NCBI GenBank assembly: GCA_964439215.1
Contig: CAYTNY010000074.1
Coordinates: 1 to 11,371, forward strand
Origin: CAYTNY01 sp964439215
GTDB lineage: Bacteria > Oederibacteriota > PGYV01 > CAYTNY01
Length of the DNA: 11,371 nucleotides
Direction: 5' to 3'
Position numbers and translations under genes: made by a program
The notes under the pieces: generated by a model
Told to the model about the DNA's origin: nothing
Seen by the model: the letters and a program-made list of their open reading frames with translations, nothing else
The model's database searches: none
Shown here: positions 1 through 5,627 of the stretch, piece after piece
Numbering within the stretch: the first letter of the stretch is position 1
How the letters are laid out: each line of letters starts with the position of its first letter

Positions 1-2
1 GA

Positions 3-50
3 CTTCTTGTTGACACAACCCTTGAAGCCGCGCTGGGGATGTTTAGGTAG
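3..50 (+). CDS. 3' end of an upstream gene (partial)
   Basis: Reading from base 3, an open frame gives LLVDTTLEAALGMFR and stops at TAG 48-50. Its codons (ctt, gaa, aca, gcg) resemble those of the genes downstream, and it stops just before the heptad repeats begin, as expected for a gene end. Frame 1 is also open here but runs on through the repeats, so it is less likely. Only 15 residues are visible and no family can be named. Confidence 0.4.
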   Translation, partial: LLVDTTLEAALGMFR

Positions 51-54
51 TGTG

Positions 55-80
55 AAAGTTCAAAGTTCAAAGTTCAAAGT
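55..80. repeat. Left heptad repeat array (AAAGTTC)
   Basis: Three perfect tandem copies of the 7-mer AAAGTTC plus a partial fourth (AAAGT). The same heptad appears in inverted orientation (GAACTTT) at 311-350, so the IS110-like fragment between them is bracketed by inverted arrays. Heptanucleotide intergenic repeats of this kind are usually spread through a genome. Their function is unknown here. Confidence 0.85.
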
Positions 81-310
81 GAAACCAAAATCTCAACCTA
101 AGCCGTTAGATGTTTTATCTTTTTTGTTATCATAACAATAGGCTGTCCCCCAGTGGTAGTTTCATTGTATACTACCCAAAAGAGGTCGCAAGCGCCTCAA
201 AAAAAATATGAAAGGAGGTACAGCCTATGAACGAATTATACATTGGAATGGACGTTCATAGCAAGTCAATTTATTGTATTGCTCAGGACTGGTTCGGAAA
301 AGTTTTATTT
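81..310 (+). mobile_element. IS110-family 5'-end remnant
   Basis: This piece holds a noncoding leader and the first codons of an IS110-family transposase, and lacks the rest of the element. It lies between inverted heptad arrays. The left boundary is not visible and is set at the end of the left array. The right boundary is where transposase-like sequence gives way to heptads. IS110 elements have no terminal inverted repeats, so the ends cannot be placed from sequence alone. It is a decayed or non-autonomous remnant. Confidence 0.5.
124..228 (+). ncRNA. Structured leader of the IS110 remnant (candidate bridge-RNA remnant)
   Basis: Several complementary segments are visible. TTGTTA/TAACAA closes a 3-nt loop at 124-138. 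A 9-bp pairing, ATAGGCTGT (138-146) with ACAGCCTAT (220-228), encloses two further hairpins: GGTAGT/ACTACC at 155-176 and GAGG-(T)-CG/CG-CCTC at 182-198. The closing stem covers the first two bases of the ATG at 227 and leaves the AAAGGAGGT ribosome site (211-219) unpaired beside it. IS110 elements of the IS621 type encode a bridge RNA in the left noncoding end, so this position fits. That identity is inferred, and a translation-controlling leader is the alternative. Confidence 0.3.
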
Positions 311-319
311 GAACTTTGA
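227..319 (+). pseudogene. Truncated IS110-family transposase (N-terminal 30 codons)
   Basis: ATG 227 follows a strong AAAGGAGGT ribosome site at 211-219. The product starts MNELYIGMDVHSKSIYCIAQ, matching the beginning of the IS110-family DEDD (RuvC-like) domain, where the Asp in IGMDVHSK is the first catalytic acid. After about 28 codons the frame enters the GAACTTT heptads, which supply the stop codon TGA at 317-319. The other acidic residues and the serine-containing C-terminal domain are absent, so this cannot encode an active recombinase. Family assignment is confident for so short a piece because the IGMDVHSKS motif is distinctive. Confidence 0.75.
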
Positions 320-350
320 ACTGTTTTATTTTGAACTTTGAACTTTGAAT
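302..350. repeat. Right heptad array with a 21/22-bp tandem duplication
   Basis: Heptads GAACTTT occur at 311-317, 333-339 and 340-346, with partial copies at 318-322 and 347-350. They are inverted relative to the array at 55-80. Bases 302-322 and 323-344 are direct repeats that begin GTTTTATTT and end GAACTTTGAACT, differing by a single extra T in the second copy. The first copy includes the last transposase-like codons, so the duplication copied the junction between transposase remnant and repeat. Confidence 0.8.
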
Positions 351-364
351 CCCCAAACTTCCGA

Positions 365-393
365 TTTACAATTGGCCTTAAAAATACTATAAT
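365..393 (+). promoter_or_regulatory. Sigma70-type promoter of the chemoreceptor-PilZ unit
   Basis: TTTACA at 365-370 (one mismatch to TTGACA) and a perfect TATAAT at 388-393 are separated by 17 nt, the optimal spacing. The predicted start of transcription is near 400, giving a leader of roughly 28 nt. A purine-rich ribosome site (AGGGGAAGG, 412-420) lies 7 nt before ATG 428. The promoter lies immediately after the right heptad array. Confidence 0.7.
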
Positions 394-427
394 ATTTAAA
401 TAATAATAATGAGGGGAAGGCGGATTA

Positions 428-1654
428 ATGGAATTTTTAGGAAAAAAGCTTAAGGACTCATTGAAAGTAAATATTTCGGAGAAAGAAACGCTTTTTATTT
501 TTGCGGTTCCTTTTCTGACTGCGATAGGTATGTCTTTTATAGCGGTTTTTGCCGTTGTGATGGAAATTAAGTTTGTTATTATTCTGCTTACTCTTTCTGT
601 TGTATTCGGGATTTCAGCGGGTGCGGCGGCTGTTTATGCGGCGGATTCAAAGCTGAAAATAGAACTGGAAAGGACTGTCAGGGCAATTCAGGGGGACCGG
701 GGCATAAAGGCTTCCACAATGGTGGGTGAAAAGGCAGTTGAAGCGGCTCTTGAAACAAAAACCGCGGCGGAGCGGGAAAAAAAGAGGCTGAGAATAGATA
801 TGGGGGAAAGGATGAATAAACTGACGGTGCGTATAAAGGATATTTCCGCGGAAAACGAACAGCTGCTGAAAAAAATGACAGCGTCAAAAGCAGAAGTAAG
901 GGATAATTCAGACAACCTTAAGAAGACAGTGGCCATAATAGATAATATAAACAGCGGGCTGTCTTCCATGACAGATGATCTGAAAGGCATATCCGAACGC
1001 ACAAAGACGATCGTAGGGATAGCGAAATCAGGAACAGCGGTAACGGGCAGCGAGATACAGGCAATGGGAAAAATAAAAAGCGCGGTTGAAGAATCATCGG
1101 ATGTTATAAATGAACTTCAGAATACGTCAAAAGAAACAAAAAAAATAGTATTAACCGTGGGTGAGATTGCGAAAAAGACAAACCTGCTGTCGCTTAACGC
1201 GGGAATAGAGGCTGCCAGGGCAGGAGAAGCAGGGAAAAGTTTTGCGGTTGTGGCAAATGAAATAAGAGTTCTTGCGGAAGCGGCCCAGGCCGCCACAAAT
1301 GAGATAAGCGGATTCGTGAATAATACGGAGGAGCTCGCCAAAAGAGCGGTAAGTGTTATGAGCGGACAGAACAAGATCGAAGAGGCGGTAAATGTCGTTT
1401 ATACGGCAAGCGACGCATTTATAAATATAGTAAACAGCCTTACTCAGATATCAGCTATGCTTACGGATGTGCATGCCATATCCGAGGAGCATAAGATCGA
1501 TAATGAGCTGCTGAAGGTTCTTTCCGTGAAAATCGAACAGAAGCTTGCGGATCTTTCCGGAAACATAGAAAGCGTATTCAGGAAAATACAGGAAAGTATG
1601 GATGTTATACGGTATATATCCGAGGAAACAGCGGAAATAGAGAAAATATTATAA
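428..1654 (+). CDS. Methyl-accepting chemotaxis protein-like membrane signalling protein, no sensor domain
   Basis: Two adjacent hydrophobic helices (about residues 21-44 and 47-73) are joined by a turn of only a few residues, so there is no periplasmic ligand-binding domain. A long, charged, mostly helical cytoplasmic part follows. The chemoreceptor hairpin tip is clear at about 252-284: NLLSLNAGIEAARAGE, then SFAVVANEIRVLAE, the region that contacts CheA and CheW in known receptors. The usual LNAAIEAARAGE reads LNAGIEAARAGE here. A HAMP domain is not convincing: IQGDRG near residue 90 is at best a degenerate trace. There is no NWETF-like CheR tether, and the protein ends EIEKIL. It could sense membrane or cytoplasmic state, or act as a scaffold. 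No che genes are in the window. It is followed 18 bp later by a PilZ gene, probably co-transcribed. Confidence 0.88.
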   Translation: MEFLGKKLKDSLKVNISEKETLFIFAVPFLTAIGMSFIAVFAVVMEIKFVIILLTLSVVFGISAGAAAVYAADSKLKIELERTVRAIQGDRGIKASTMVGEKAVEAALETKTAAEREKKRLRIDMGERMNKLTVRIKDISAENEQLLKKMTASKAEVRDNSDNLKKTVAIIDNINSGLSSMTDDLKGISERTKTIVGIAKSGTAVTGSEIQAMGKIKSAVEESSDVINELQNTSKETKKIVLTVGEIAKKTNLLSLNAGIEAARAGEAGKSFAVVANEIRVLAEAAQAATNEISGFVNNTEELAKRAVSVMSGQNKIEEAVNVVYTASDAFINIVNSLTQISAMLTDVHAISEEHKIDNELLKVLSVKIEQKLADLSGNIESVFRKIQESMDVIRYISEETAEIEKIL

Positions 1655-1672
1655 TTCCGGGAGGCATTTTAA

Positions 1673-2020
1673 ATGAATGAAGGCGAACTTTATTCCGAAA
1701 GAAGAAAATTTACGAGAAAAGAAAAACCATGCCGTGTTAAATATAAAGTTCTGTCAGCGGACCAGGAGACAGCGGATATAAGAAAAAGTCTGGAGAAGAA
1801 AGCTGCATTGAGTTCGGATCTAAGCATAGGAGGAATGAAGATTACCGGAGAAACAGAAGCTGAAAAAGGAGATATTATCAGAATAGAATTCATACATGAA
1901 GAAAATGCTCCTGTTTCAACATTTGCGGAAATTAAATGGAAAAAAGCCGAAGAAAAAGAATTCGGCATAGAGTTCCTTATTTTAAAGGACAAGGACAGGG
2001 AATTTATAGAAAACTTGTGA
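1673..2020 (+). CDS. PilZ-domain c-di-GMP-binding protein
   Basis: A single-domain protein of 115 residues, the usual size of a stand-alone PilZ protein. Both ligand motifs are present: RxxxR at R11-R15 (RKFTR) and DxSxxG at D49-G54 (DLSIGG). Later beta strands include the PilZ-like EFGIEFL near the C-terminus. PilZ proteins bind c-di-GMP and alter the activity of a partner, often in motility, pilus or exopolysaccharide systems. The insert between the two motifs (about residues 26-46) is charged and Lys/Glu-rich. GGGAGG at 1659-1664 lies 8 nt before the ATG. The partner is unknown. The chemoreceptor-like neighbour and the PilB-like protein downstream are candidates by position only. No cyclase (GGDEF) or phosphodiesterase (EAL) gene is present here. 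Confidence 0.87.
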   Translation: MNEGELYSERRKFTRKEKPCRVKYKVLSADQETADIRKSLEKKAALSSDLSIGGMKITGETEAEKGDIIRIEFIHEENAPVSTFAEIKWKKAEEKEFGIEFLILKDKDREFIENL

Positions 2021-2045
2021 AGAAATATTAAGATGCAGGGGAAAA

Positions 2046-2077
2046 CGGATAAATAAGCAGGAAACTGATTTTATCCG
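2046..2077 (+). terminator. Stem-loop after the PilZ gene, possible weak terminator
   Basis: CGGATAAA (2046-2053) and TTTATCCG (2070-2077) form an 8-bp stem. Its interior can form a small CAG-GAAA-CTG hairpin with a GNRA-type loop (2058-2067). It is followed by GGGTGTATTTTGGATTTT, which is T-rich but not a clean T-run, so intrinsic termination would be weak. Its location between the PilZ stop and the next promoter fits a terminator. It may instead be part of a structured intergenic element together with the inverted repeat at 2085-2126. Confidence 0.35.
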
Positions 2078-2084
2078 GGTGTAT

Positions 2085-2126
2085 TTTGGATTTTGAACTG
2101 CAGTGTTTTCTCCCCCATAATCCAAA
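2085..2126. promoter_or_regulatory. Inverted repeat abutting the -35 box
   Basis: TTTGGATT (2085-2092) and AATCCAAA (2119-2126) are perfect 8-bp inverted repeats 26 nt apart. The loop contains the palindrome ACTGCAGT (2097-2104). The right arm ends exactly where TTGACA begins at 2127. The position suits an activator or repressor site for the six-gene operon, but no regulator gene is visible and the repeat could be chance in AT-rich DNA. Confidence 0.35.
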
Positions 2127-2155
2127 TTGACAGTATATGGCATATTTGATAAAAT
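2127..2155 (+). promoter_or_regulatory. Strong sigma70-type promoter of the six-gene operon
   Basis: A perfect TTGACA at 2127-2132 is followed after 17 nt by TAAAAT at 2150-2155 (one mismatch to TATAAT). Transcription should start near 2162, leaving a leader of about 25 nt. A ribosome site (AAAGGGG, 2175-2181) precedes ATG 2187. No comparable promoter is seen in the short gaps downstream until after 11114, so this probably drives all six genes to 11114. Confidence 0.75.
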
Positions 2156-2186
2156 TAATGCAATATTTTAACTGAAAGGGGTACAG

Positions 2187-3557
2187 ATGCGTTTGAAATA
2201 TATGTTTTTTCTTGCTGCGGCGTTTATTTTGGCTTTGGCGGCGGCAGGATGTATTGGCGGTACTGAAGAGGATGAAGTGAAGATAGAACTCAGTATAAGC
2301 GGAGGAGCGGAGCTTGAAGAGCTTGAAGAACTGCAGCGCACCGTGAAAAAACAGAAGGATGAACTGAAAAAACTTGATAAAGAACTTGCTTCCGCATCCA
2401 AGAAAACAACAAAAGAATCCAAGCAGAAGGTCCGGGCGATAAAAAAACAGATAGAGGAACAAAAAACAGAATTGGTAAAGGCATCGCGCAAGGTATCTAC
2501 GGTAAAAACGGAAAAAGGCAAATATGTCTGGGATATGTTCCGGGGCGTGTCTTCCCATGATTTTTATGTTGGTTTTAATATACTTCCGCCGCTGCAGCTG
2601 AAATGGCGGTTTAAGGCGGGCGGCGGCTTTGAGGCGTCCCCGGTTATGGATGCTGACAATATATATATAGGTTCAATGGATAATAATTTTTACGCAATTA
2701 ACAGAAAAACCGGGCAGCCGGCCTGGGAATTTCCCGCGGGAGGAGCGGTAAGCTCCACTGCCGCGTTATACGGAGGCATTCTTTATTTCGCGAATGAACT
2801 GGGCGTATTTTTTGCTTTAAATGCAGAATCAGGAAAAAAAATCTGGCAGACAAAACTTGACGGCGCAATAAAGCTTTCTTCGCCTGCAGTGTATTCGGGC
2901 CTTGTATATATCGGATGCATGGACAACAACGTATACGCGCTTGACAGAAAAAGCGGGAAAATTAAATGGAAAAAAGCGGCACAGGGGCCTATTGCTTCCT
3001 CGCCGACAATCGCCAACGGGATGCTTTATATCGGTTCTCTGGACAAAACGCTTTACGGACTTGACCTTGAAACGGGCCAGGTGCAGATAACTTATCAGGC
3101 TCAGAACGCAATAGCTTCTGTTCCTGCTGAACATAACGGGATACTGTATTTCGGCGCGGATGACAGGAAAGTCCATGCGATTGACGCTATAAACGGCGCG
3201 GTGAAATGGTCGTTTGAAACCGGAGGATGGGTGAGTTCTTCGCCTGTTGTAAAAAAAGGTGTTTTGTATGTAGGCTCAAATGACAGGCATATATATGCGC
3301 TTGATGCTTCAAACGGAAAAATGCTCTGGAAAACAGACACTAAACAGAGAATACTGGCCGCGCCATTTGTGGTAAATGATATTCTTTATGTGGGCGGAGG
3401 AAGAGAACTTTTTGCGCTTGATCTGAAAACAGGGAAAAAGACATGGAGCAGGGAAATGGACGGCGTGATAAAAGCATCCTGTGTGGGTGCGGACGGCATA
3501 ATATACACGGGAGATGACAGGAATAATTTTTACGCACTGGAGTCAGCCGCAAACTAA
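2187..3557 (+). CDS. Lipoprotein with coiled coil and eight-bladed PQQ-like beta-propeller
   Basis: The N-terminus is a type II signal peptide with lipobox AAGC and lipidated Cys22. Residues ~42-105 are Glu/Lys-rich with heptad-like leucines, a likely coiled coil. WDMFRG, a sequence common just before PQQ-type propellers, follows near residue 113. From about residue 138 to 452 come propeller repeats of the pattern SSPxxxxGxxYxGxxDxxxYALDxxxGxxxW. I count eight blades, the last incomplete and apparently closed by the N-terminal strand LKWRFKAG (138-145). BamB has the same fold and is also an eight-bladed lipoprotein, but its genomic neighbours differ and the N-terminal coiled coil is not typical of BamB. 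The Trp-docking pattern suggests a binding or scaffold role at the inner face of the outer membrane. No enzyme active site was recognised. It is the first gene of the operon and is followed 18 bp later by the cyclase-like gene. Confidence 0.88.
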   Translation: MRLKYMFFLAAAFILALAAAGCIGGTEEDEVKIELSISGGAELEELEELQRTVKKQKDELKKLDKELASASKKTTKESKQKVRAIKKQIEEQKTELVKASRKVSTVKTEKGKYVWDMFRGVSSHDFYVGFNILPPLQLKWRFKAGGGFEASPVMDADNIYIGSMDNNFYAINRKTGQPAWEFPAGGAVSSTAALYGGILYFANELGVFFALNAESGKKIWQTKLDGAIKLSSPAVYSGLVYIGCMDNNVYALDRKSGKIKWKKAAQGPIASSPTIANGMLYIGSLDKTLYGLDLETGQVQITYQAQNAIASVPAEHNGILYFGADDRKVHAIDAINGAVKWSFETGGWVSSSPVVKKGVLYVGSNDRHIYALDASNGKMLWKTDTKQRILAAPFVVNDILYVGGGRELFALDLKTGKKTWSREMDGVIKASCVGADGIIYTGDDRNNFYALESAAN

Positions 3558-3575
3558 GGAGCGGAAAAGTATAAT

Positions 3576-5021
3576 ATGAAAAAAAGAAGAGTTAAATTCA
3601 GCTTAAGAAACAAGATTATAATACTTATTTTTTCTCTGATAATCATAACAATGAGTGTGGTTCTGGGTTATACCATAAAAATGAATATTGATATTCAGGA
3701 CAGACAGGTCAAGGCAAATGCCCGCAAAGTCGCGGAATCACTCAGCGCTCTGCGGCTGGTTACTTCCTGGGACAGCGCTGATGTGAACTGGAAAGTCTAT
3801 GAGAAATTCATGGAAATTCTTTCCGGGCTGGACCGCAATATAATTATGATGGCGATTCTGGATGAAAAAAAAGATATTAAAGCATCCGCTGTTAATCCCG
3901 GGCTTTTGCAAAAAGAATATCCGGAAATAGACGTTAAAAAGAAAAAGATTCCGCTGGCCAAAGAACTCATGGAAACGCGTTTAATGGATTCCATAAAAAC
4001 CGAAATGCAGATAAAAATAAAAAAAGAAGGATTTGCTTCGGTTATAATCAAATTCTCCAAAAAAGCCCATAACAGGGCGCTGAATATAATGATCCTGAAT
4101 ATGATTATTCTTACGTTTGTGCTTCTTGCCTCGGGGTTCGGTGGAGCGTGGCTGCTTGCGAACATAATCACCCGCAACTTCAGCATAATCGCTTCAGGTA
4201 TGAGAAAAGTGGCCCAAGGCAATCTGGATGTCGCTGTTGATGTCAAGTCAAACGATGAAACAGGGGTTCTTGCGGATGATTTTAACCGTATGCTTGTTGA
4301 ACTGAAAGAAAAGGTAAGAATAAAAGACGCCTTTGAAACCGTGGCGGGCGGGTTAAAGGAAATGGATGACCTTAAAAAGGCTTATGAAGTATTTACTTAT
4401 CAGGAGATGACTGATAAAATAACAAAAGGATATTTTCCGCCCCCGGGGCCGGATTCGCGTGAATGTGTATTTGTGTTTATAGACATAAAAAGTTTTTCGG
4501 AATTTACTTTTGAACTTATATCGGAGGATATGAAAGAAATAATAAAAAAGTTTGCTGAAAAAGTGTCGTTGACCGCTATAGAATATCAGGGAGCGATACT
4601 TAAAGTAACGGAAAGTTTTATACTTATAGGATTTGGATATCCTTTTAAGCACGAGGATGACGAAAAAAGAGCGGTTATTTCCACGATAGAAATCAGAAAA
4701 GAACTTGTTAATTTGGTGAAAAGCAGGCTTACGCTCGGATGCGAGATTGAGGATTTCGGCGTAAATTTTGTGATGACAAAGGGTTCGGTAACCAAAAATT
4801 TTGTTGATAAAAGTTCTCTGGAAAAGTATAATGCAATAATTGATTATCTTGGTTTTGCCGCCAAGTACGGGCAAAAGAAGAGGTTTGCGACCGATGTCTA
4901 TGCGTCCGTTGACATGGCATCGGAAACGCGTCTTCTCGCTGATTACGAGAAGGTTGATTCCATAAATATGTCTGACGGCGGTATGATCGAGCTCCTCAGG
5001 CTTAAAGGGACGAGGTTTTAA
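3576..5021 (+). CDS. Membrane HAMP protein with a degenerate class III cyclase domain
   Basis: TM1 spans about 14-35, an extracytoplasmic region of ~130 residues follows, TM2 spans about 170-195, then a HAMP linker with DETG at 227-230, and a C-terminal adenylate/guanylate cyclase-like domain from about 297. The first metal Asp is kept (D303 in FIDIKSF), as is a Lys (K343) two residues before the position of the usual GD pair. That pair, with the second metal Asp, reads T345-E346. In the motif normally VNLAAR the sequence is LGFAAKY, so the transition-state Asn and Arg are G426 and K430. This suggests weak or no cyclase activity and perhaps a signal-binding or partner-docking role. The TM-sensor-TM-HAMP-cyclase order is standard for membrane cyclases. 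The ribosome site (AAGGAG, 3556-3561) is rather distant from ATG 3576. The stop is 6 bp before the J-domain gene. Confidence 0.82.
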   Translation: MKKRRVKFSLRNKIIILIFSLIIITMSVVLGYTIKMNIDIQDRQVKANARKVAESLSALRLVTSWDSADVNWKVYEKFMEILSGLDRNIIMMAILDEKKDIKASAVNPGLLQKEYPEIDVKKKKIPLAKELMETRLMDSIKTEMQIKIKKEGFASVIIKFSKKAHNRALNIMILNMIILTFVLLASGFGGAWLLANIITRNFSIIASGMRKVAQGNLDVAVDVKSNDETGVLADDFNRMLVELKEKVRIKDAFETVAGGLKEMDDLKKAYEVFTYQEMTDKITKGYFPPPGPDSRECVFVFIDIKSFSEFTFELISEDMKEIIKKFAEKVSLTAIEYQGAILKVTESFILIGFGYPFKHEDDEKRAVISTIEIRKELVNLVKSRLTLGCEIEDFGVNFVMTKGSVTKNFVDKSSLEKYNAIIDYLGFAAKYGQKKRFATDVYASVDMASETRLLADYEKVDSINMSDGGMIELLRLKGTRF

Positions 5022-5027
5022 AAAGAA

Positions 5028-5597
5028 ATGGCGCAGGACCTTAATTTTTATGAGATTTTAGAGCTGTATCCCGCGGCAACGCAGGAAGAAATAGACAATG
5101 CTTTTAAGCTTATGCTTTATAAGTATCATCCTGACCATAATCCGGACAGGCCGGACTGGGCGCATGAGAAAACATCTCAGGCCGTGGAGGCATATAATGT
5201 TCTTTCTCATCCTTTGAGAAGGAAAATATATAATTTTATGATATTTGCTGTGCTGAAAAAGGCGCCTGCCGCCAGGAAATTTAATATTTTTCAGGGCGGG
5301 GAAAAGAAAAAATATGAACGGGCGCGCGAGCTGTTCATGGAAGGCGTAAATAATTACGATATAAATAAAAGCGCTGCTTTGGGCAAATTTCAGCAGTCGT
5401 ACGGGACTTTTAAAATGAGTGAAACAATATACAATCTGGGCGTTCTTTATACGGCAACAAATAAACTTGATGAGGCTTTAAGGGCCTTCATGGAGGCTGT
5501 GAAACTGGATCCGGAGTCTCAGCATTATTCAAGGACGCTGGAGAAATTCAGAATACTGAAAATTGAAATTGAGAGAGCGAAAAAAAGCGGCGTATAG
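5028..5597 (+). CDS. J-domain (DnaJ-like) co-chaperone with C-terminal TPR region
   Basis: An N-terminal J-domain (about 5-70) contains the HPD motif at 34-36 that stimulates Hsp70 ATPase activity, after NFYEILELYPAATQEEI. There is no Gly/Phe-rich region and no CxxCxGxG zinc repeats, so this is not the housekeeping DnaJ but a specialised class C J-protein. Residues ~95-175 carry TPR-like helices, including YNLGVLYTATNKLDEALRAF, that probably bind the client or partner. At 189 residues it is complete. Lying 30 bp upstream of a dnaK-type gene and in the same operon, it is very likely the dedicated partner of that Hsp70. The start codon has only a modest upstream purine stretch (GGGACGAGG, 5007-5015), so translation may be coupled to the preceding gene, which stops 6 bp away. 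Confidence 0.88.
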   Translation: MAQDLNFYEILELYPAATQEEIDNAFKLMLYKYHPDHNPDRPDWAHEKTSQAVEAYNVLSHPLRRKIYNFMIFAVLKKAPAARKFNIFQGGEKKKYERARELFMEGVNNYDINKSAALGKFQQSYGTFKMSETIYNLGVLYTATNKLDEALRAFMEAVKLDPESQHYSRTLEKFRILKIEIERAKKSGV

Positions 5598-5604
5598 GCG
5601 CCGC
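5587..5604 (+). other. GC-rich hairpin at the J-protein/DnaK gene junction
   Basis: GCGGCG (5587-5592) and CGCCGC (5599-5604) form a 6-bp all-GC stem with a 6-nt loop that contains the J-protein stop codon (TAG, 5595-5597). No T-run follows, so it is not an intrinsic terminator. It could mark a processing or stability point between the two chaperone cistrons. DnaK has its own good ribosome site (AAGGAG, 5617-5622). Confidence 0.4.
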
Positions 5605-5627
5605 GGAAATATAAAGAAGGAGATTAG

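Noticed and set aside
1..136. Frame-1 open stretch from the left edge
   Set aside because: It is open only because the 7-bp repeats contain no stop in that frame, and its product is low-complexity repeat translation.
55..350. CRISPR array
   Set aside because: The repeats are 7-bp tandem copies without unique spacers of regular length.
2021..2126. c-di-GMP riboswitch before the lipoprotein operon
   Set aside because: No GEMM-type conserved core segments are present, and the predicted transcription start at ~2162 lies downstream of the structured region.
2028..2558. Reverse-strand ORF of 176 codons spanning the promoter region
   Set aside because: It is a cysteine- and phenylalanine-rich shadow of the lipoprotein gene and crosses a strong forward promoter.
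4353..4874. Reverse-strand ORF of 173 codons inside the cyclase-like gene
   Set aside because: Its composition is Lys/Phe/Tyr-rich with no recognisable domain, while the forward frame has HAMP and cyclase motifs.
5587..5604. Intrinsic terminator between the J-protein and dnaK
   Set aside because: A GC stem is present but no T-run follows, and the genes are tightly spaced.
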